Part shown: piece after piece, positions 9,257 to 18,410 of the stretch | How positions within the stretch are numbered: the stretch's first letter is position 1 | How the letters are laid out: every line of letters begins with the position of its first letter | Source of the DNA: Halobacillus kuroshimensis DSM 18393 | Lineage (GTDB): Bacteria > Bacillota > Bacilli > Bacillales > Halobacillaceae | NCBI RefSeq assembly: GCF_000425705.1 | Contig: NZ_AUDY01000012.1 | Coordinates: forward strand, 177,073 to 241,072 | DNA: 64,000 bases | Direction of reading: 5' to 3' | Notes under the pieces: generated by a model | What the model was told of the DNA's origin: nothing | Databases searched by the model: none | What the model saw: only the letters and a program-made list of their open reading frames with translations | Position numbers and translations under genes: made by a program

Positions 9257-10792
9257 TCAGTTGCGGATCAGATAATCGAAGGCGCCAAGCGCTGCGTTGG
9301 CCCCGTCTCCCATGGAGATGATGATCTGGTTATGCGGGCTGTCGGTAACGTCACCGGCAGCAAACAAACCAGGAATGCTTGTAGATCCGTGTTTATCTGT
9401 AATGATTTCACCAATCTTATTCGTTTCAACATCTGTGCTGAGCCATTCGGTGTTCGGCACGAGACCGATCTGGACGAAGACGCCCTCAAGGTCCACGTGC
9501 TGCTCTTCGCCGGAAGCACGGTCGATGTACGTGATGCCGTTCACATTCTCATCGCCGGTAATTTCCGTCGTCTGGGCACCTGTCTTCACTTCGACGTTCG
9601 GCAGGCTGTGCAGACGTTCCTGCAGGACATCGTCCGCTTTCAATGTGTCTGCGAATTCAAGGACTGTGACGTTCTGGACGATACCAGCAAGATCGATCGC
9701 TGCTTCCACGCCGGAGTTTCCGCCGCCGATGACCGCTACGTCTTTGCCTTCAAATAGAGGACCGTCACAGTGCGGACAGAATGCGACACCTTTGTTTTTA
9801 AACTCGTCTTCTCCCGGAACACCGGTTTCGCGCCAGCGGGCACCCGTGGAAAGGATGACGGTTTTACTTTTCAGTACGCCGCCGTTATCGAGTTTAAGTT
9901 CAAACATGCCTTCTTCATTTTTGCGCAGGTCCTTGGCACGCTGCAGATTCATGATATCGATATCATAGTCTTTGACGTGTTCTTCAAGGCTTGCGGCAAA
10001 CTTCGGTCCTTCCGTGCTTTTTACACTGATGAAGTTTTCAATCGTCATCGTATCCAGCACCTGGCCGCCGAATCGTTCGGCTACGATGCCGGTACGGATT
10101 CCCTTACGGGCGGAGTAGATGGCAGAACTCGCGCCAGCTGGTCCACCACCGACGACAAGAACGTCATAAGGCTCACGCTCTGTAAACTCTTCAGCAGATG
10201 GGCCTTCACTGATTTTGGCAACGATCTCTTCAAGGCTGATGCGACCGCCATTGAAGAATTCACCGTTCAGGAAGGCGGATGGAACAGCCATGATGTTGCG
10301 GCTCTCTGCTTCTTCTTTAAAGGCAGAACCGTCCACCATTGTATGGGTGATGCCCGGGTTCAGCACGCTCATGATATTCAAGGCCTGCACCACGTCCGGA
10401 CAGTTGTGGCAGCTCAGGCTGACAAATGTTTCAAAATGAAACTCGCCCTTGATGTTCTGGATTTTCTCAATCATCGTGTCATCCACTTTCGGAGCACGGC
10501 CGCTCACTTGAAGGAGGGCGAGGACGAGAGAGGTGAATTCATGACCGAGAGGAATGCCGGCAAACGTGATGCCCGTTTCTTCCTGAGGGCGGTTTACGCT
10601 GAAGCTTGGTGTACGTTTAAGTGTTGTGTTCTGGACAGTAATCTTAGGTGACATGGCAGAAAGCTCATCGGTGAGAGCCAGCATGTCACGGGAGACCTTA
10701 TCGTCTCCCGCGCTGACTTTCAGTTCGATGTCACCTTCTAAAAGCTGCAGGTACTGTTCCAGTTGTGCTTTTATTTGTGCATCGAGAACCAT
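9257..10792 (-). CDS. ahpF: alkyl hydroperoxide reductase subunit F
   Basis: 511-residue flavoprotein disulfide reductase that uses NADH to re-reduce AhpC. The N-terminal tandem thioredoxin-fold region carries C128-x-x-C131 (S-C-H-N-C-P). Then come an FAD motif ([12 protein letters not shown]), the second redox pair C-P-H-C-D-G, the NAD motif [10 protein letters not shown] and a C-terminal A-A-G-D-V-T-D. Full family length. It follows ahpC by 15 bases with its own ribosome binding site and is co-transcribed from the PerR-type promoter. Confidence 0.97.
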   Translation of the reverse strand: MVLDAQIKAQLEQYLQLLEGDIELKVSAGDDKVSRDMLALTDELSAMSPKITVQNTTLKRTPSFSVNRPQEETGITFAGIPLGHEFTSLVLALLQVSGRAPKVDDTMIEKIQNIKGEFHFETFVSLSCHNCPDVVQALNIMSVLNPGITHTMVDGSAFKEEAESRNIMAVPSAFLNGEFFNGGRISLEEIVAKISEGPSAEEFTEREPYDVLVVGGGPAGASSAIYSARKGIRTGIVAERFGGQVLDTMTIENFISVKSTEGPKFAASLEEHVKDYDIDIMNLQRAKDLRKNEEGMFELKLDNGGVLKSKTVILSTGARWRETGVPGEDEFKNKGVAFCPHCDGPLFEGKDVAVIGGGNSGVEAAIDLAGIVQNVTVLEFADTLKADDVLQERLHSLPNVEVKTGAQTTEITGDENVNGITYIDRASGEEQHVDLEGVFVQIGLVPNTEWLSTDVETNKIGEIITDKHGSTSIPGLFAAGDVTDSPHNQIIISMGDGANAALGAFDYLIRN

Positions 10793-10807
10793 GGATTAAG
10801 ACACTCC

Positions 10808-11371
10808 TTAGATTTTACCTACGAGATCAAGGCTTGGTGTAAGGGTTTCTTCGCCTTCTTCCCATTTTGCAGGGCATACCTCGCCTGGGTTGTTGCGAAC
10901 GTATTGAGCGGCTTTGATTTTGCCGATCAGGTTATCTGCATCGCGGCCGATTCCGCCTGCGTTAACTTCTACCGTCTGGATAACGCCGTCTGGATCGATG
11001 ATGAATGTTCCGCGGTCAGCAAGGCCGTCTTCTTCGTTAAGAACGTCGAACTGACGGGATAGCTGCTGGGAAGGATCCCCGATCATAGCGTATTCGATTT
11101 TACCGATTTTTTCAGAGCTGTCGTGCCAGCCTTTGTGTACGAAGTGTGTATCTGTAGAAACAGAGTATACTTCTGCACCTAGTTCTTTAAGAGCTGCATA
11201 GTTGTTCTGCAGGTCTTCAAGCTCTGTCGGGCATACGAAAGAGAAGTCTGCCGGGTAGAAACAAACAACGCTCCACTGACCTTTGAAGTTTTCGTTGGAA
11301 ACGTCGATGAATTCACCTTGTTTGAATGCTTTCGCCTGGAATGATTGTACTTCTTTTCCGATTAGGGACAT
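10808..11371 (-). CDS. ahpC: alkyl hydroperoxide reductase subunit C (peroxiredoxin)
   Basis: 187-residue 2-Cys peroxiredoxin that reduces H2O2, organic peroxides and peroxynitrite. The peroxidatic C47 lies in F-V-C-P-T-E, and the resolving cysteine in E-V-C-P-A-K-W near residue 166. A strong AGGAGGAAT site precedes the ATG. First gene of ahpCF; the upstream region carries a PerR box. Confidence 0.97.
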   Translation of the reverse strand: MSLIGKEVQSFQAKAFKQGEFIDVSNENFKGQWSVVCFYPADFSFVCPTELEDLQNNYAALKELGAEVYSVSTDTHFVHKGWHDSSEKIGKIEYAMIGDPSQQLSRQFDVLNEEDGLADRGTFIIDPDGVIQTVEVNAGGIGRDADNLIGKIKAAQYVRNNPGEVCPAKWEEGEETLTPSLDLVGKI

Positions 11372-11429
11372 AGTAAAATTCCTCCTGATATAGGTAGAGA
11401 TTTAACTGCAGAAAAATGGGCGCAGTTAT

Positions 11430-11444
11430 TTATAATAATTATTA
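11430..11444 (-). promoter_or_regulatory. PerR box upstream of ahpC
   Basis: TTATAATAATTATTA matches the PerR consensus TTATAATNATTATAA at all but one position. It lies about 60 bases upstream of the ahpC start, just downstream of the probable promoter, so binding would block transcription until peroxide oxidises PerR. Confidence 0.8.
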
Positions 11445-11483
11445 TCCAGTAACTATTATTATATACATTGTTTTATTTGTCAA
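11445..11483 (-). promoter_or_regulatory. probable SigA promoter of ahpCF
   Basis: On the minus strand a perfect TTGACA (11478-11483) is followed by an A+T-rich TATAATAATAG stretch. The spacing to the likely -10 TAATAA is 16 bases. The remaining bases to 11793 hold no gene; I see only A+T-rich upstream sequence for the divergent copC. Confidence 0.6.
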
Positions 11484-11793
11484 CATTTATAAGGTTTTGT
11501 CGGAATTTCTTCTGAACAGCTGTGTAGAGCGGTTCACCAGAGGGTTTGCTTTGTGGGAATGGATCTTATAAAACCGGGGAACATGGAGATTTTGTGACAA
11601 ACGATGAGAAACTTTGACTTTGAATGATTCTATCACATAAACTTAGCTTGGTTACGGAAGTCTGTCTTCATGGGATGGGTGATCCGTAAAGGGGTGATAC
11701 CCGTTATCTCTATAGTAAAATACTCCGGCTTCAATAGCCAATCATAAGGCTTTCATTTACTTAGTCTTAATATGGAGAAAGGATGGAAAAATT

Positions 11794-12372
11794 ATGCACA
11801 AAATTTCAACGGCCTTACTGGCACTGATCGTCGCTCTTGGCTTGTTCACTCCGGCGGTCCATGCTCATACATCATTGGAAAACTCGACGCCCGCTGAAGG
11901 GGAGACGGTGGAAGAACCACTGGATACGATCGAACTAAACTTCAATACAGTCATTGAAGAGGGAAGCACGCTTGAATTATCGAAAGCGGAAGGAGAGGCT
12001 CCTGCGCCGTCCCAGGTGACGATCTCTGATCAGACGATGACCGCCGTGTTTGATGACGCCCTTGAAAATGGAGCGTACACGGTCAATTGGGAAATCATCG
12101 GTGCGGATGGTCATGTAATAGAGAAACAATTCAGCTTTACTGTAGACGGACCAGCTTCTGAAGAAAACACGGAAACGACCGGAGAAGCGGCTCCTGAAGA
12201 GGAGAACGATACAGAAACAGACACCGATGCAGATCAAACGGAAACAGACGTGGACAGCGAACAGGAGCCGGAAGAGGAAAACAGCCTGCCTGTGTTCATG
12301 ATTGTTGTTGCGCTCCTGCTTCTTGTCGTTGTTATCGTACTCGCTGTGAAGCTGTTCAGCAGCAAGAAGTGA
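11794..12372 (+). CDS. secreted CopC-domain copper-binding protein, membrane anchored
   Basis: 192 residues. The signal peptide ends in V-H-A-H-A; cleavage would expose His as mature residue 1 (H-T-S-L-E-N-S-T-P-A-E-G-E), the N-terminal copper ligand known in CopC proteins. A second ligand motif D-G-H-V lies near residue 108. After the CopC beta-barrel (about 25-120) comes a very acidic Glu/Asp/Thr linker (about 120-165), one transmembrane helix (about 168-188) and a lysine stop-transfer. Followed 10 bases later by the CopD gene. In B. subtilis YcnJ these two domains are fused; here they are separate genes. Confidence 0.88.
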   Translation: MHKISTALLALIVALGLFTPAVHAHTSLENSTPAEGETVEEPLDTIELNFNTVIEEGSTLELSKAEGEAPAPSQVTISDQTMTAVFDDALENGAYTVNWEIIGADGHVIEKQFSFTVDGPASEENTETTGEAAPEEENDTETDTDADQTETDVDSEQEPEEENSLPVFMIVVALLLLVVVIVLAVKLFSSKK

Positions 12373-12382
12373 GTCAGTACCA

Positions 12383-13495
12383 ATGGGGATTCTGATTGGA
12401 CTGACTGAACTGCTTTTGTACCTTTCGTTTTCCTTATTAATGGGATCTCTGATCCTGCTGCTTGTACCGGACCATCTGAAACCTCCGGTACGCATAGATC
12501 AAAGGCTGATTCAGGCATGTGCTTTGCTGGTGACATTCGGATCTTTCCTGCCGGTGCTTCCCATCGTCGATCTGCTTGCATCATCAAGAGGGTGGGGGAG
12601 CGCCTTCATTCAGGTCATTTTTGAGTTTGCCGTCGGACGTGCCTTTCTTTTGACAGCCCTTTTCTCTATGCTCCTTCTTCTTATCTGGACAACAAAGGGT
12701 GTAAAGGAAAAAACGGGTCTGCTCTATGTATCTTTAGGGCTTGTCGCTGCAATGACGGCTTCCTATTCAATGGCCGCACATGCAGCGTCCATCGGAGGAG
12801 CGTCGGGCCATGTGTTTCATACCCTGCATTTTCTCGGGGCATCCGTATGGATCGGCCTCCTCCTGATGGTCAGCTGGTTTGCTGTGTCTAAAAAGAACTG
12901 GGGATCCTTTCTACGGTGGTACACACCGACGGCTGTCTCCAGTCTGATTGTCGTGTTTGCCGCCGGGTACTTCACGATGTCCGTGGATTTGTACAGTTTT
13001 GGCTCTCCGGATATGAATGCGTTGGAAGGCTACGCTCAATCCCTGCCATCGAACTACGGTCAGGCCCTTCTCGTCAAGCACCTGTTTGTCATCGGCATCC
13101 TTTTGTTCGCCTTGGTCAACGGGGTGTTGTTCCGTAAAAAGGCCGGTGACCAGCGTTTTAATCCGCTTCCGTGGACGAAGGCGGAAAGCGGGTTTGCTCT
13201 CGGCGCTTTTGCTTTGACGTCTGCCATGGGCCGGGCTGGTACGCCAAATCAGGAGGGGACAAAAGGAGAAGAAGCTTCCTTTTTGTACCGGGCGTTTACA
13301 GGGGAAAGCGGCTCGGAACTCATCGAAGTGACGATGTCGTTCGGACCGGTGAGCTGGATGCTCGGTCTGATCGGCTCTTTGTTCCTCCTGCTCACTATCG
13401 CTTCCGCAGTGAAGAGGCCTTCGCTTAGTATAGTGACGGCTGCCGGGAGTTTAATGATTGTATCGTTTTATTTGGCTGTCATGACGGCTGTGTAA
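12383..13495 (+). CDS. CopD-domain copper transport membrane protein
   Basis: 370-residue polytopic membrane protein with about nine helices and the CopD-type core (M-A-A-H-A-A-S-I-G-G, H-F-L-G-A-S-V-W-I-G-L-L, L-V-K-H-L-F-V-I-G). Conserved His residues in the helices are likely copper ligands. It lies directly after the CopC gene and is probably co-transcribed, giving a copper uptake or handling pair. Closed by the hairpin at 13501-13545. Confidence 0.85.
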   Translation: MGILIGLTELLLYLSFSLLMGSLILLLVPDHLKPPVRIDQRLIQACALLVTFGSFLPVLPIVDLLASSRGWGSAFIQVIFEFAVGRAFLLTALFSMLLLLIWTTKGVKEKTGLLYVSLGLVAAMTASYSMAAHAASIGGASGHVFHTLHFLGASVWIGLLLMVSWFAVSKKNWGSFLRWYTPTAVSSLIVVFAAGYFTMSVDLYSFGSPDMNALEGYAQSLPSNYGQALLVKHLFVIGILLFALVNGVLFRKKAGDQRFNPLPWTKAESGFALGAFALTSAMGRAGTPNQEGTKGEEASFLYRAFTGESGSELIEVTMSFGPVSWMLGLIGSLFLLLTIASAVKRPSLSIVTAAGSLMIVSFYLAVMTAV

Positions 13496-13500
13496 AATAA

Positions 13501-13545
13501 AAAACCCGTACGAGGATAGGACTTTCTATCTTCGTGCGGGTTTTG
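13501..13545. terminator. bidirectional terminator copD / gntP
   Basis: Long stem AAAACCCGTACGAGGATAG paired with its near-complement ending in GCGGGTTTTG (one G-T type mismatch), between converging genes. Confidence 0.9.
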
Positions 13546-13551
13546 TTTTGA

Positions 13552-14898
13552 TTAAACAAAAAGGCTGAACAGAAGGACGAATCCAAGACCGGCAACGGAA
13601 ATGATCGTTTCCAGGAGCGTCCATGTGGCGAACGTTTCCTTCATCGTTAAGCCGAAGTATTCCTTGAACATCCAGAAACCGGCGTCGTTGACGTGGGAAG
13701 CAATCAAGCTTCCGGCACCTGTGGAAAGCACCATCAGTGCCAGGTTCACATCTGTCTGCCCGAGAAGCGGTGTGACAAGGCCGACCGTCGTCAAAGCAGC
13801 CACTGTAGCAGAACCGAGGGAGATTCTAAGGATCGCAGCAATAATCCAGGCAAGCAGCAGTGGAGACATGGAAGAGCCCTCGAACATCTGCGCCACATAA
13901 TCACCGACACCGCCGTCAATCAGGACCTGCTTGAAGGCACCGCCGCCCCCGATAATCAACAGCATCATACCGATCTGGGCAATGGCTGTGGAGCAGGAGT
14001 CCATCACGTCTTTCATCGGAATGTTACGAGCGATCCCCATTGTGTAAACCGCCACAAGCAGGGAGATGATCATCGCTGTGGATGCGTTTCCAATTAAGTT
14101 TATAACAGAGAGGAAGCCGCCGGATTCTACACCCATGGTTTCCTGAATCAATGTAATAATTGTAGAAATAGCAATGAGAATGACGGGCAGCATAGCTGTG
14201 AAAACACTGATACCGAAGCCTGGTGTCTCTTCAAGCTTAAAGGACTTCTGTTCGCCTAAAGAAGCGATGTTCCCCTGCTTTTTGAAAGAGTCCGGGACAA
14301 TTTTCTTCGCCATTTTTGTGAAAATCGGACCAGCAAGAATGACCGTCGGGACAGCAATGATAATTCCATACAGCAGCACTTCACCAAGGTCTGCCCCGTA
14401 CTCACCAGCGATAACTGTCGGGCCCGGGTGAGGCGGCAGGAAGCCGTGAGTGACGGACAGGGCGGCTGCCATCGGGATTCCCAGATACAAAATCGATACG
14501 CGCAGCTCTCTTGAAATCGCAAAAACGATCGGGATTAACAGGACAAGTCCGACTTCAAAGAACAACGCGATCCCGATAATGAAGGATGCGGCAACAACGG
14601 CCCACTGAATGTTCTTTTCTCCGAACTTATTCACGAAGGTCATGGCAATGCGCTGGGCACCACCGGCGTCTGTAATCAGTTTACCGAGCATAGCTCCAAG
14701 ACCGAAAATCAAGGCGAGGTGGCCGAGCGTTCCGCCGAGACCGGCCTCGATGGTTGGTACAATATCCGTAAGCGGCATGCCGAGTAGGACGGCAACACCG
14801 AAGGAGACGATAATCAGGGAAACAAATGTGTTCAGCTTGAGTCCCATAATCAAGATAAGTAAAGCGACGATTCCAATAGCGACCATTAATAATGGCAT
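13552..14898 (-). CDS. gntP: gluconate permease, GntP family
   Basis: 448-residue, about 12-helix H+/gluconate symporter of the GntP family. Signature segments include A-L-S-V-T-H-G-F-L-P-P-H-P-G-P near residue 150, I-G-G-G-G-A-F-K-Q-V-L and L-R-I-S-L-G-S-A-T-V-A. Third gene of gntRKP, 18 bases after gntK, so co-regulated by GntR. The B. subtilis operon adds gntZ after gntP; here the operon ends at the terminator. Confidence 0.95.
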   Translation of the reverse strand: MPLLMVAIGIVALLILIMGLKLNTFVSLIIVSFGVAVLLGMPLTDIVPTIEAGLGGTLGHLALIFGLGAMLGKLITDAGGAQRIAMTFVNKFGEKNIQWAVVAASFIIGIALFFEVGLVLLIPIVFAISRELRVSILYLGIPMAAALSVTHGFLPPHPGPTVIAGEYGADLGEVLLYGIIIAVPTVILAGPIFTKMAKKIVPDSFKKQGNIASLGEQKSFKLEETPGFGISVFTAMLPVILIAISTIITLIQETMGVESGGFLSVINLIGNASTAMIISLLVAVYTMGIARNIPMKDVMDSCSTAIAQIGMMLLIIGGGGAFKQVLIDGGVGDYVAQMFEGSSMSPLLLAWIIAAILRISLGSATVAALTTVGLVTPLLGQTDVNLALMVLSTGAGSLIASHVNDAGFWMFKEYFGLTMKETFATWTLLETIISVAGLGFVLLFSLFV

Positions 14899-14916
14899 CG
14901 TAAACCCTCCGTTTGT

Positions 14917-16452
14917 TTAGTTGGTTAAGTTTCGTTGGTAATTGGCAATGCTGGCGTAGTTTTCTTCCAGAGATCTGGACAGCTGGATGAACATCGGAAG
15001 CAGCTGGCGGTATTCATGGACCGCTTCTTCCTCCGGTGTATGCTTGAAGGTGCTGCCGATCATCCCGGATACAATATCGAGTGAATCTGTCCGGCCTGTA
15101 GCGTAGAGTCCTAGAATACAGGCTCCAAGACAGGAACTTTCATAGCTTTCCGGCACGACAACCTCGGATTCGAAGATATCGGCCATCATCTGGCGCCACA
15201 CTTCCGAACGGGCAAACCCTCCGGTCGCCTGAATTCTTGTCACCGGTCCGTCCATGCATTCCGTCAGCGCAAGGAAAACCGTGTACAGGTTGTAGATGAC
15301 CCCTTCCAGAGCAGCTCGGATCATGTGCTCTTTTTTATGGGATAACGTCAGTCCGAAGAAGGAGCCGCGTACATCCGGGTTCCAAAGCGGGGCCCGCTCA
15401 CCAGCCAGGTAAGGGTGGAAGAGCAGTCCGTCTGATCCCGGTCGGACGCCTTCTGCGATTTTCGTCAGCACTTCATAAGGATCGATGCCGAGGCGTTTCG
15501 CCGTTTCTGTTTCCGAGGAAGCAAATTCATCGCGGATCCAGCGGAGAATCATGCCGCCGTTGTTGACCGGTCCTCCGATGACCCATTGATCTTCGGTCAG
15601 CGCGTAGCAGAAGATCCGGCCTTTTTCGTCGGTCTGCGGCTTGTCGATCACTGTGCGGATTGCTCCACTTGTGCCGATCGTAACGGCGATTTCCCCTTTT
15701 TTGATGGCGTTGACTCCAAGGTTGGAAAGGACCCCATCACTGGCTCCGATTACAAAGGAAGTGTTGTGATCAAGACCGGTAACCTTGGCGTATTCTTCTT
15801 TCAGTCCGGTGAACAGAGAAGTCGTGGAAACGAGCTCAGACAGTTTTTCACGGCCGATGCCGGCGACCTCAAGGGCTTCTTCATCCCAGTCGAGCTTCTC
15901 CAAATTCATCATCCCTGTCGCTGAAGCGATGGAATGATCGATCACATAGGTACCGAACAGTTTATAAAATACATATTCTTTGATTCCGATATATTTATAG
16001 GTTTTGGAATCGATTTCAGGTTGTTCCTGGACGAGCCATGTTATTTTGCTGAGCGGACTCATCGGATGAATCGGTGTACCCGTTCTCCGGTAGATGCTGT
16101 GCCCGTTCCACTCGGTTTTGATTTTTTCCGACCATTTCTCACTGCGGTTGTCCGCCCATGTGATGCAGGGGGTGATCGGGCTGCCGTCCTTATCGACAGC
16201 AATCAGGCTGTGCATCGCACTGCTGAAGGATACGAAGGATACGGCTTTGTCCGCATGGGCCCCTTTAACAAGTGTGACCGCTTCCAAAACAGCCTGGAAA
16301 ATTTCCTCCGGGTCCTGTTCCGCTGTTGAGATGTCCGGCGTATGTAGGGGATAGCCGACATTCGCTTTCTCCACGACTTCTCCTTGTTCGGTGAACAAGA
16401 CAGCTTTTGTACTTGTGGTGCCGATATCGACACCCATCATATAGTTAGTCAT
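14917..16452 (-). CDS. gntK: gluconokinase (FGGY family)
   Basis: 511-residue FGGY carbohydrate kinase that phosphorylates gluconate to 6-phosphogluconate, feeding the pentose phosphate pathway. The N-terminal ATP motif is G-V-D-I-G-T-T-S-T-K-A-V; the C-terminal half has G-S-D-G-L-L-F-H-P-Y-L-A-G-E-R-A-P and G-G-F-A-R-S-E-V-W-R-Q. Start ATG 16452 has AAAAGGAGTCG upstream and overlaps the gntR stop by 8 bases; the longer upstream frame is the gntR gene read out of phase. Confidence 0.95.
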   Translation of the reverse strand: MTNYMMGVDIGTTSTKAVLFTEQGEVVEKANVGYPLHTPDISTAEQDPEEIFQAVLEAVTLVKGAHADKAVSFVSFSSAMHSLIAVDKDGSPITPCITWADNRSEKWSEKIKTEWNGHSIYRRTGTPIHPMSPLSKITWLVQEQPEIDSKTYKYIGIKEYVFYKLFGTYVIDHSIASATGMMNLEKLDWDEEALEVAGIGREKLSELVSTTSLFTGLKEEYAKVTGLDHNTSFVIGASDGVLSNLGVNAIKKGEIAVTIGTSGAIRTVIDKPQTDEKGRIFCYALTEDQWVIGGPVNNGGMILRWIRDEFASSETETAKRLGIDPYEVLTKIAEGVRPGSDGLLFHPYLAGERAPLWNPDVRGSFFGLTLSHKKEHMIRAALEGVIYNLYTVFLALTECMDGPVTRIQATGGFARSEVWRQMMADIFESEVVVPESYESSCLGACILGLYATGRTDSLDIVSGMIGSTFKHTPEEEAVHEYRQLLPMFIQLSRSLEENYASIANYQRNLTN

Positions 16453-17173
16453 CGCTTTCGACTCCTTTTGAATAGATCTGCTGTGACCTCCATAAATCCT
16501 CGACACTTCCTTGGACGTCATCGAAATTTTTGTGCAGCGATTCGACCATAAGATCGCGGTCTTTCTGACGGATGGCTTCGATATACAATTCATGGTTGTT
16601 GATGATCCGTTCGAAATCGTCGTACTTTTCCTTGAAGCGCATGCGCATGGAAATAAGGATCAGGCTTTCCAGTGTCGGCTTCAGGTTCTTCCAGATCATG
16701 AAAATGTGGGAATGATCAATAGAGCGGATGATCGTTTCGTGAAACAGGACATCTTCATATGAGAAATCGTCAGCATCTTTGTACTTGATGGCGATCTTCA
16801 TCATTTCCATTGTCTTGCTCAGTTCCTTCACAAGTTGCGCTGTGTCCTTTTTGACGAGTCGTTCGAAAACGAATGTTTCGATCAAAAGACGGACATCATA
16901 GATTTCCTGGATTTCCTTTTCGGACAGTTCAAGAACGACCGCTCCCATCCGTTCCAGACGGATCAGGTTTTCCGATGCGAGCAGCTTGAGGGCTTCGCGG
17001 ACCGGGGAGCGGCTGACGGAAAATTCGGTGGCCATCTGGTTTTCGGAAAGCTTTGAACCGCTTTCAATCAAACCGGCAATAATCCGGATCCGAAGCTCAG
17101 AGGCGACACGTTCGCCGGCCGATGCTTTATTCAGCCATTTTTCAGGATATAAATAAGGGATGGAATCTGTCAT
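16445..17173 (-). CDS. gntR: gluconate operon repressor, GntR/FadR family
   Basis: 242 residues. N-terminal winged HTH (about 20-85, with S-V-S-R-S-P-V-R-E-A-L-K-L-L) and a C-terminal all-helical FCD ligand domain with the metal/ligand histidines (for example V-L-F-H-E-T-I-I-R). First gene of gntRKP, as in B. subtilis, where gluconate releases GntR from its operator. AAGAAGGTGA lies in front of the ATG. A palindromic operator and two cre boxes lie just upstream. Confidence 0.95.
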   Translation of the reverse strand: MTDSIPYLYPEKWLNKASAGERVASELRIRIIAGLIESGSKLSENQMATEFSVSRSPVREALKLLASENLIRLERMGAVVLELSEKEIQEIYDVRLLIETFVFERLVKKDTAQLVKELSKTMEMMKIAIKYKDADDFSYEDVLFHETIIRSIDHSHIFMIWKNLKPTLESLILISMRMRFKEKYDDFERIINNHELYIEAIRQKDRDLMVESLHKNFDDVQGSVEDLWRSQQIYSKGVESDD

Positions 17174-17211
17174 CGATTCACCTTCTTTAATGGTTTTCGT
17201 ATACTTGTCTA

Positions 17212-17225
17212 ACTTGTATACAAGT
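17212..17225 (-). promoter_or_regulatory. GntR operator
   Basis: Perfect 14-bp palindrome ACTTGTATACAAGT, 38 bases upstream of the gntR start. It closely resembles the B. subtilis gnt operator. A further ATACTTGTCTA half-like copy lies next to it toward gntR (about 17200-17210). Confidence 0.82.
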
Positions 17226-17248
17226 ATTGTGGCATAGATTATGGAAAT

Positions 17249-17286
17249 TGAAAACGCTTTTAACGGATTTTTTTAAAACGCTTTCT
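17249..17286. promoter_or_regulatory. two cre (CcpA) boxes upstream of gntR
   Basis: TGAAAACGCTTTTA (17249-17262) and TTAAAACGCTTTCT (17273-17286) each match the cre consensus TGWAARCGYTWNCW at 13 of 14 positions. They lie between gntR and the antiterminator gene and could impose glucose repression on either or both. Confidence 0.7.
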
Positions 17287-17376
17287 TCTGGCCCTGGGCT
17301 GACGGGGCCTGAGTGTGTCATAAGGGGAAGCATTCGTGGTAAACTGTTAGGAGATATTATGGACCGGAGGGGCTTT

Positions 17377-18201
17377 ATGCGCATTTTTAAAATTTTGAAC
17401 AACAACGCCGTGGTCGTTTATGACGGAGGACAGGAAAAAATCGTGATGGGAAAGGGACTGGCTTTTCAAAAGAAGCGGAACGATATCGTCCCCAAAAACA
17501 AAATCGAAAAGATCTTCCTGCTTCGGGAACAGTCATCAGAAAAGTTCCAGCAGCTGCTTGCGACACTCCCGGAAGCGCATATCGATCTGGCTGAACGGAT
17601 TATCAGTTATGCGGAAGGCCACCTGGAAGCGCCTTTGAATGACCATATCCATATAGCGCTTACGGATCACCTTTCCTTTGCGCTCGAACGTCTCGAGCAG
17701 GGATTTCCGATTCACAATAAGCTGACGCATGAAATCAAATTCCTCTATAAGAAGGAATATGAAGCGGGGCTGTGGGCGAAGGAGGAAATCAAGAAGGTGC
17801 TGGGCGTGGATATTCCGACCGATGAGGTCGCGCATATCGCCCTGCACATCCATACAGCCAAGATGGACTCCCCGTCGATGCAGGAGTCGCTGCAGACAGC
17901 GACGGTTCTCCGGGACATCGTAGAAAAAGTGGAGGAGACCGCCGGGCTGACGATCGAAGAGACAAGCATCAATTATCAGCGTCTTGTGACCCACCTTCGT
18001 TATGCCTTGAGCCGTGTGGAGGAAGGCAGCCAGTTCGAACCGATTGACGAAGATATGCTCGAGCTGATAAAAATGAAGTACAGCGATGCATTCCAGGCGT
18101 CGGAAAAGGTCGCGGCTTTTTTGAAAGCAGAATACAGCATCGATTTTCCTGAGTCTGAAATCGCCTATATCGCCCTTCATATTCAACGATTGATGAAGTG
18201 A
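17377..18201 (+). CDS. sacT: BglG/SacT-family transcription antiterminator
   Basis: 274 residues. N-terminal CAT RNA-binding domain (1-55: M-R-I-F-K-I-L-N-N-N-A-V-V-V) followed by two PTS regulation domains with conserved histidines (D-H-I-H-I-A-L-T-D-H and H-I-A-L-H-I-H; a second set ends Y-I-A-L-H-I-Q-R). Start ATG 17377 has GGAGGGG upstream; the longer frame is rejected. It lies directly before the sucrose PTS gene, whose leader contains a matching RAT site, so SacT is the assignment rather than LicT. It would be phosphorylated by the PTS and activated when sucrose is transported. Confidence 0.92.
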   Translation: MRIFKILNNNAVVVYDGGQEKIVMGKGLAFQKKRNDIVPKNKIEKIFLLREQSSEKFQQLLATLPEAHIDLAERIISYAEGHLEAPLNDHIHIALTDHLSFALERLEQGFPIHNKLTHEIKFLYKKEYEAGLWAKEEIKKVLGVDIPTDEVAHIALHIHTAKMDSPSMQESLQTATVLRDIVEKVEETAGLTIEETSINYQRLVTHLRYALSRVEEGSQFEPIDEDMLELIKMKYSDAFQASEKVAAFLKAEYSIDFPESEIAYIALHIQRLMK

Positions 18202-18221
18202 TCGTTTTTGATTGAAAATGG

Positions 18222-18250
18222 TTGACGATAGCGTTTTCATCGTTTAGAAT
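18222..18250 (+). promoter_or_regulatory. sacP promoter with embedded cre box
   Basis: TTGACG (18222-18227), a 17-base spacer and TAGAAT (18245-18250) form a good SigA promoter. CGATAGCGTTTTCA (18226-18239) is, on the minus strand, a cre box matching 13 of 14 positions and fills the spacer, so CcpA binding should block RNA polymerase when glucose is present. Confidence 0.82.
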
Positions 18251-18278
18251 AGGAGTCAATCCAAAGTTGAATAATGTA

Positions 18279-18385
18279 GGATTGTTACTGCAGTAGCAGG
18301 CAAGACCTAAAATGTGTAAAGAAGCATAGGTGTATCCTTTTTCAGGGACCTATCCGCATTCTTTATGCGTTTTAGGTCTTTTTTA
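18279..18385 (+). promoter_or_regulatory. RAT antiterminator and overlapping leader terminator of sacP
   Basis: From 18279 the leader reads GGATTGTTACTGC...GCAGGCAAGACCTAA, the ribonucleic antiterminator (RAT) pattern recognised by SacT/LicT proteins. Its 3' part is also the left arm of a terminator: AAGACCTAAAA (18302-18312) pairs with TTTTAGGTCTT (18370-18380) followed by T6. Binding of SacT to the RAT would prevent the terminator and allow read-through into sacP. Confidence 0.92.
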
Positions 18386-18410
18386 TTGGAAAAATAAAGG
18401 AGGAATCATC

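Noticed and set aside
9770..10651. 293-codon plus-strand ORF
   Set aside because: It is the exact antisense of ahpF, has low-complexity composition without a ribosome binding site, and no recognisable domain.
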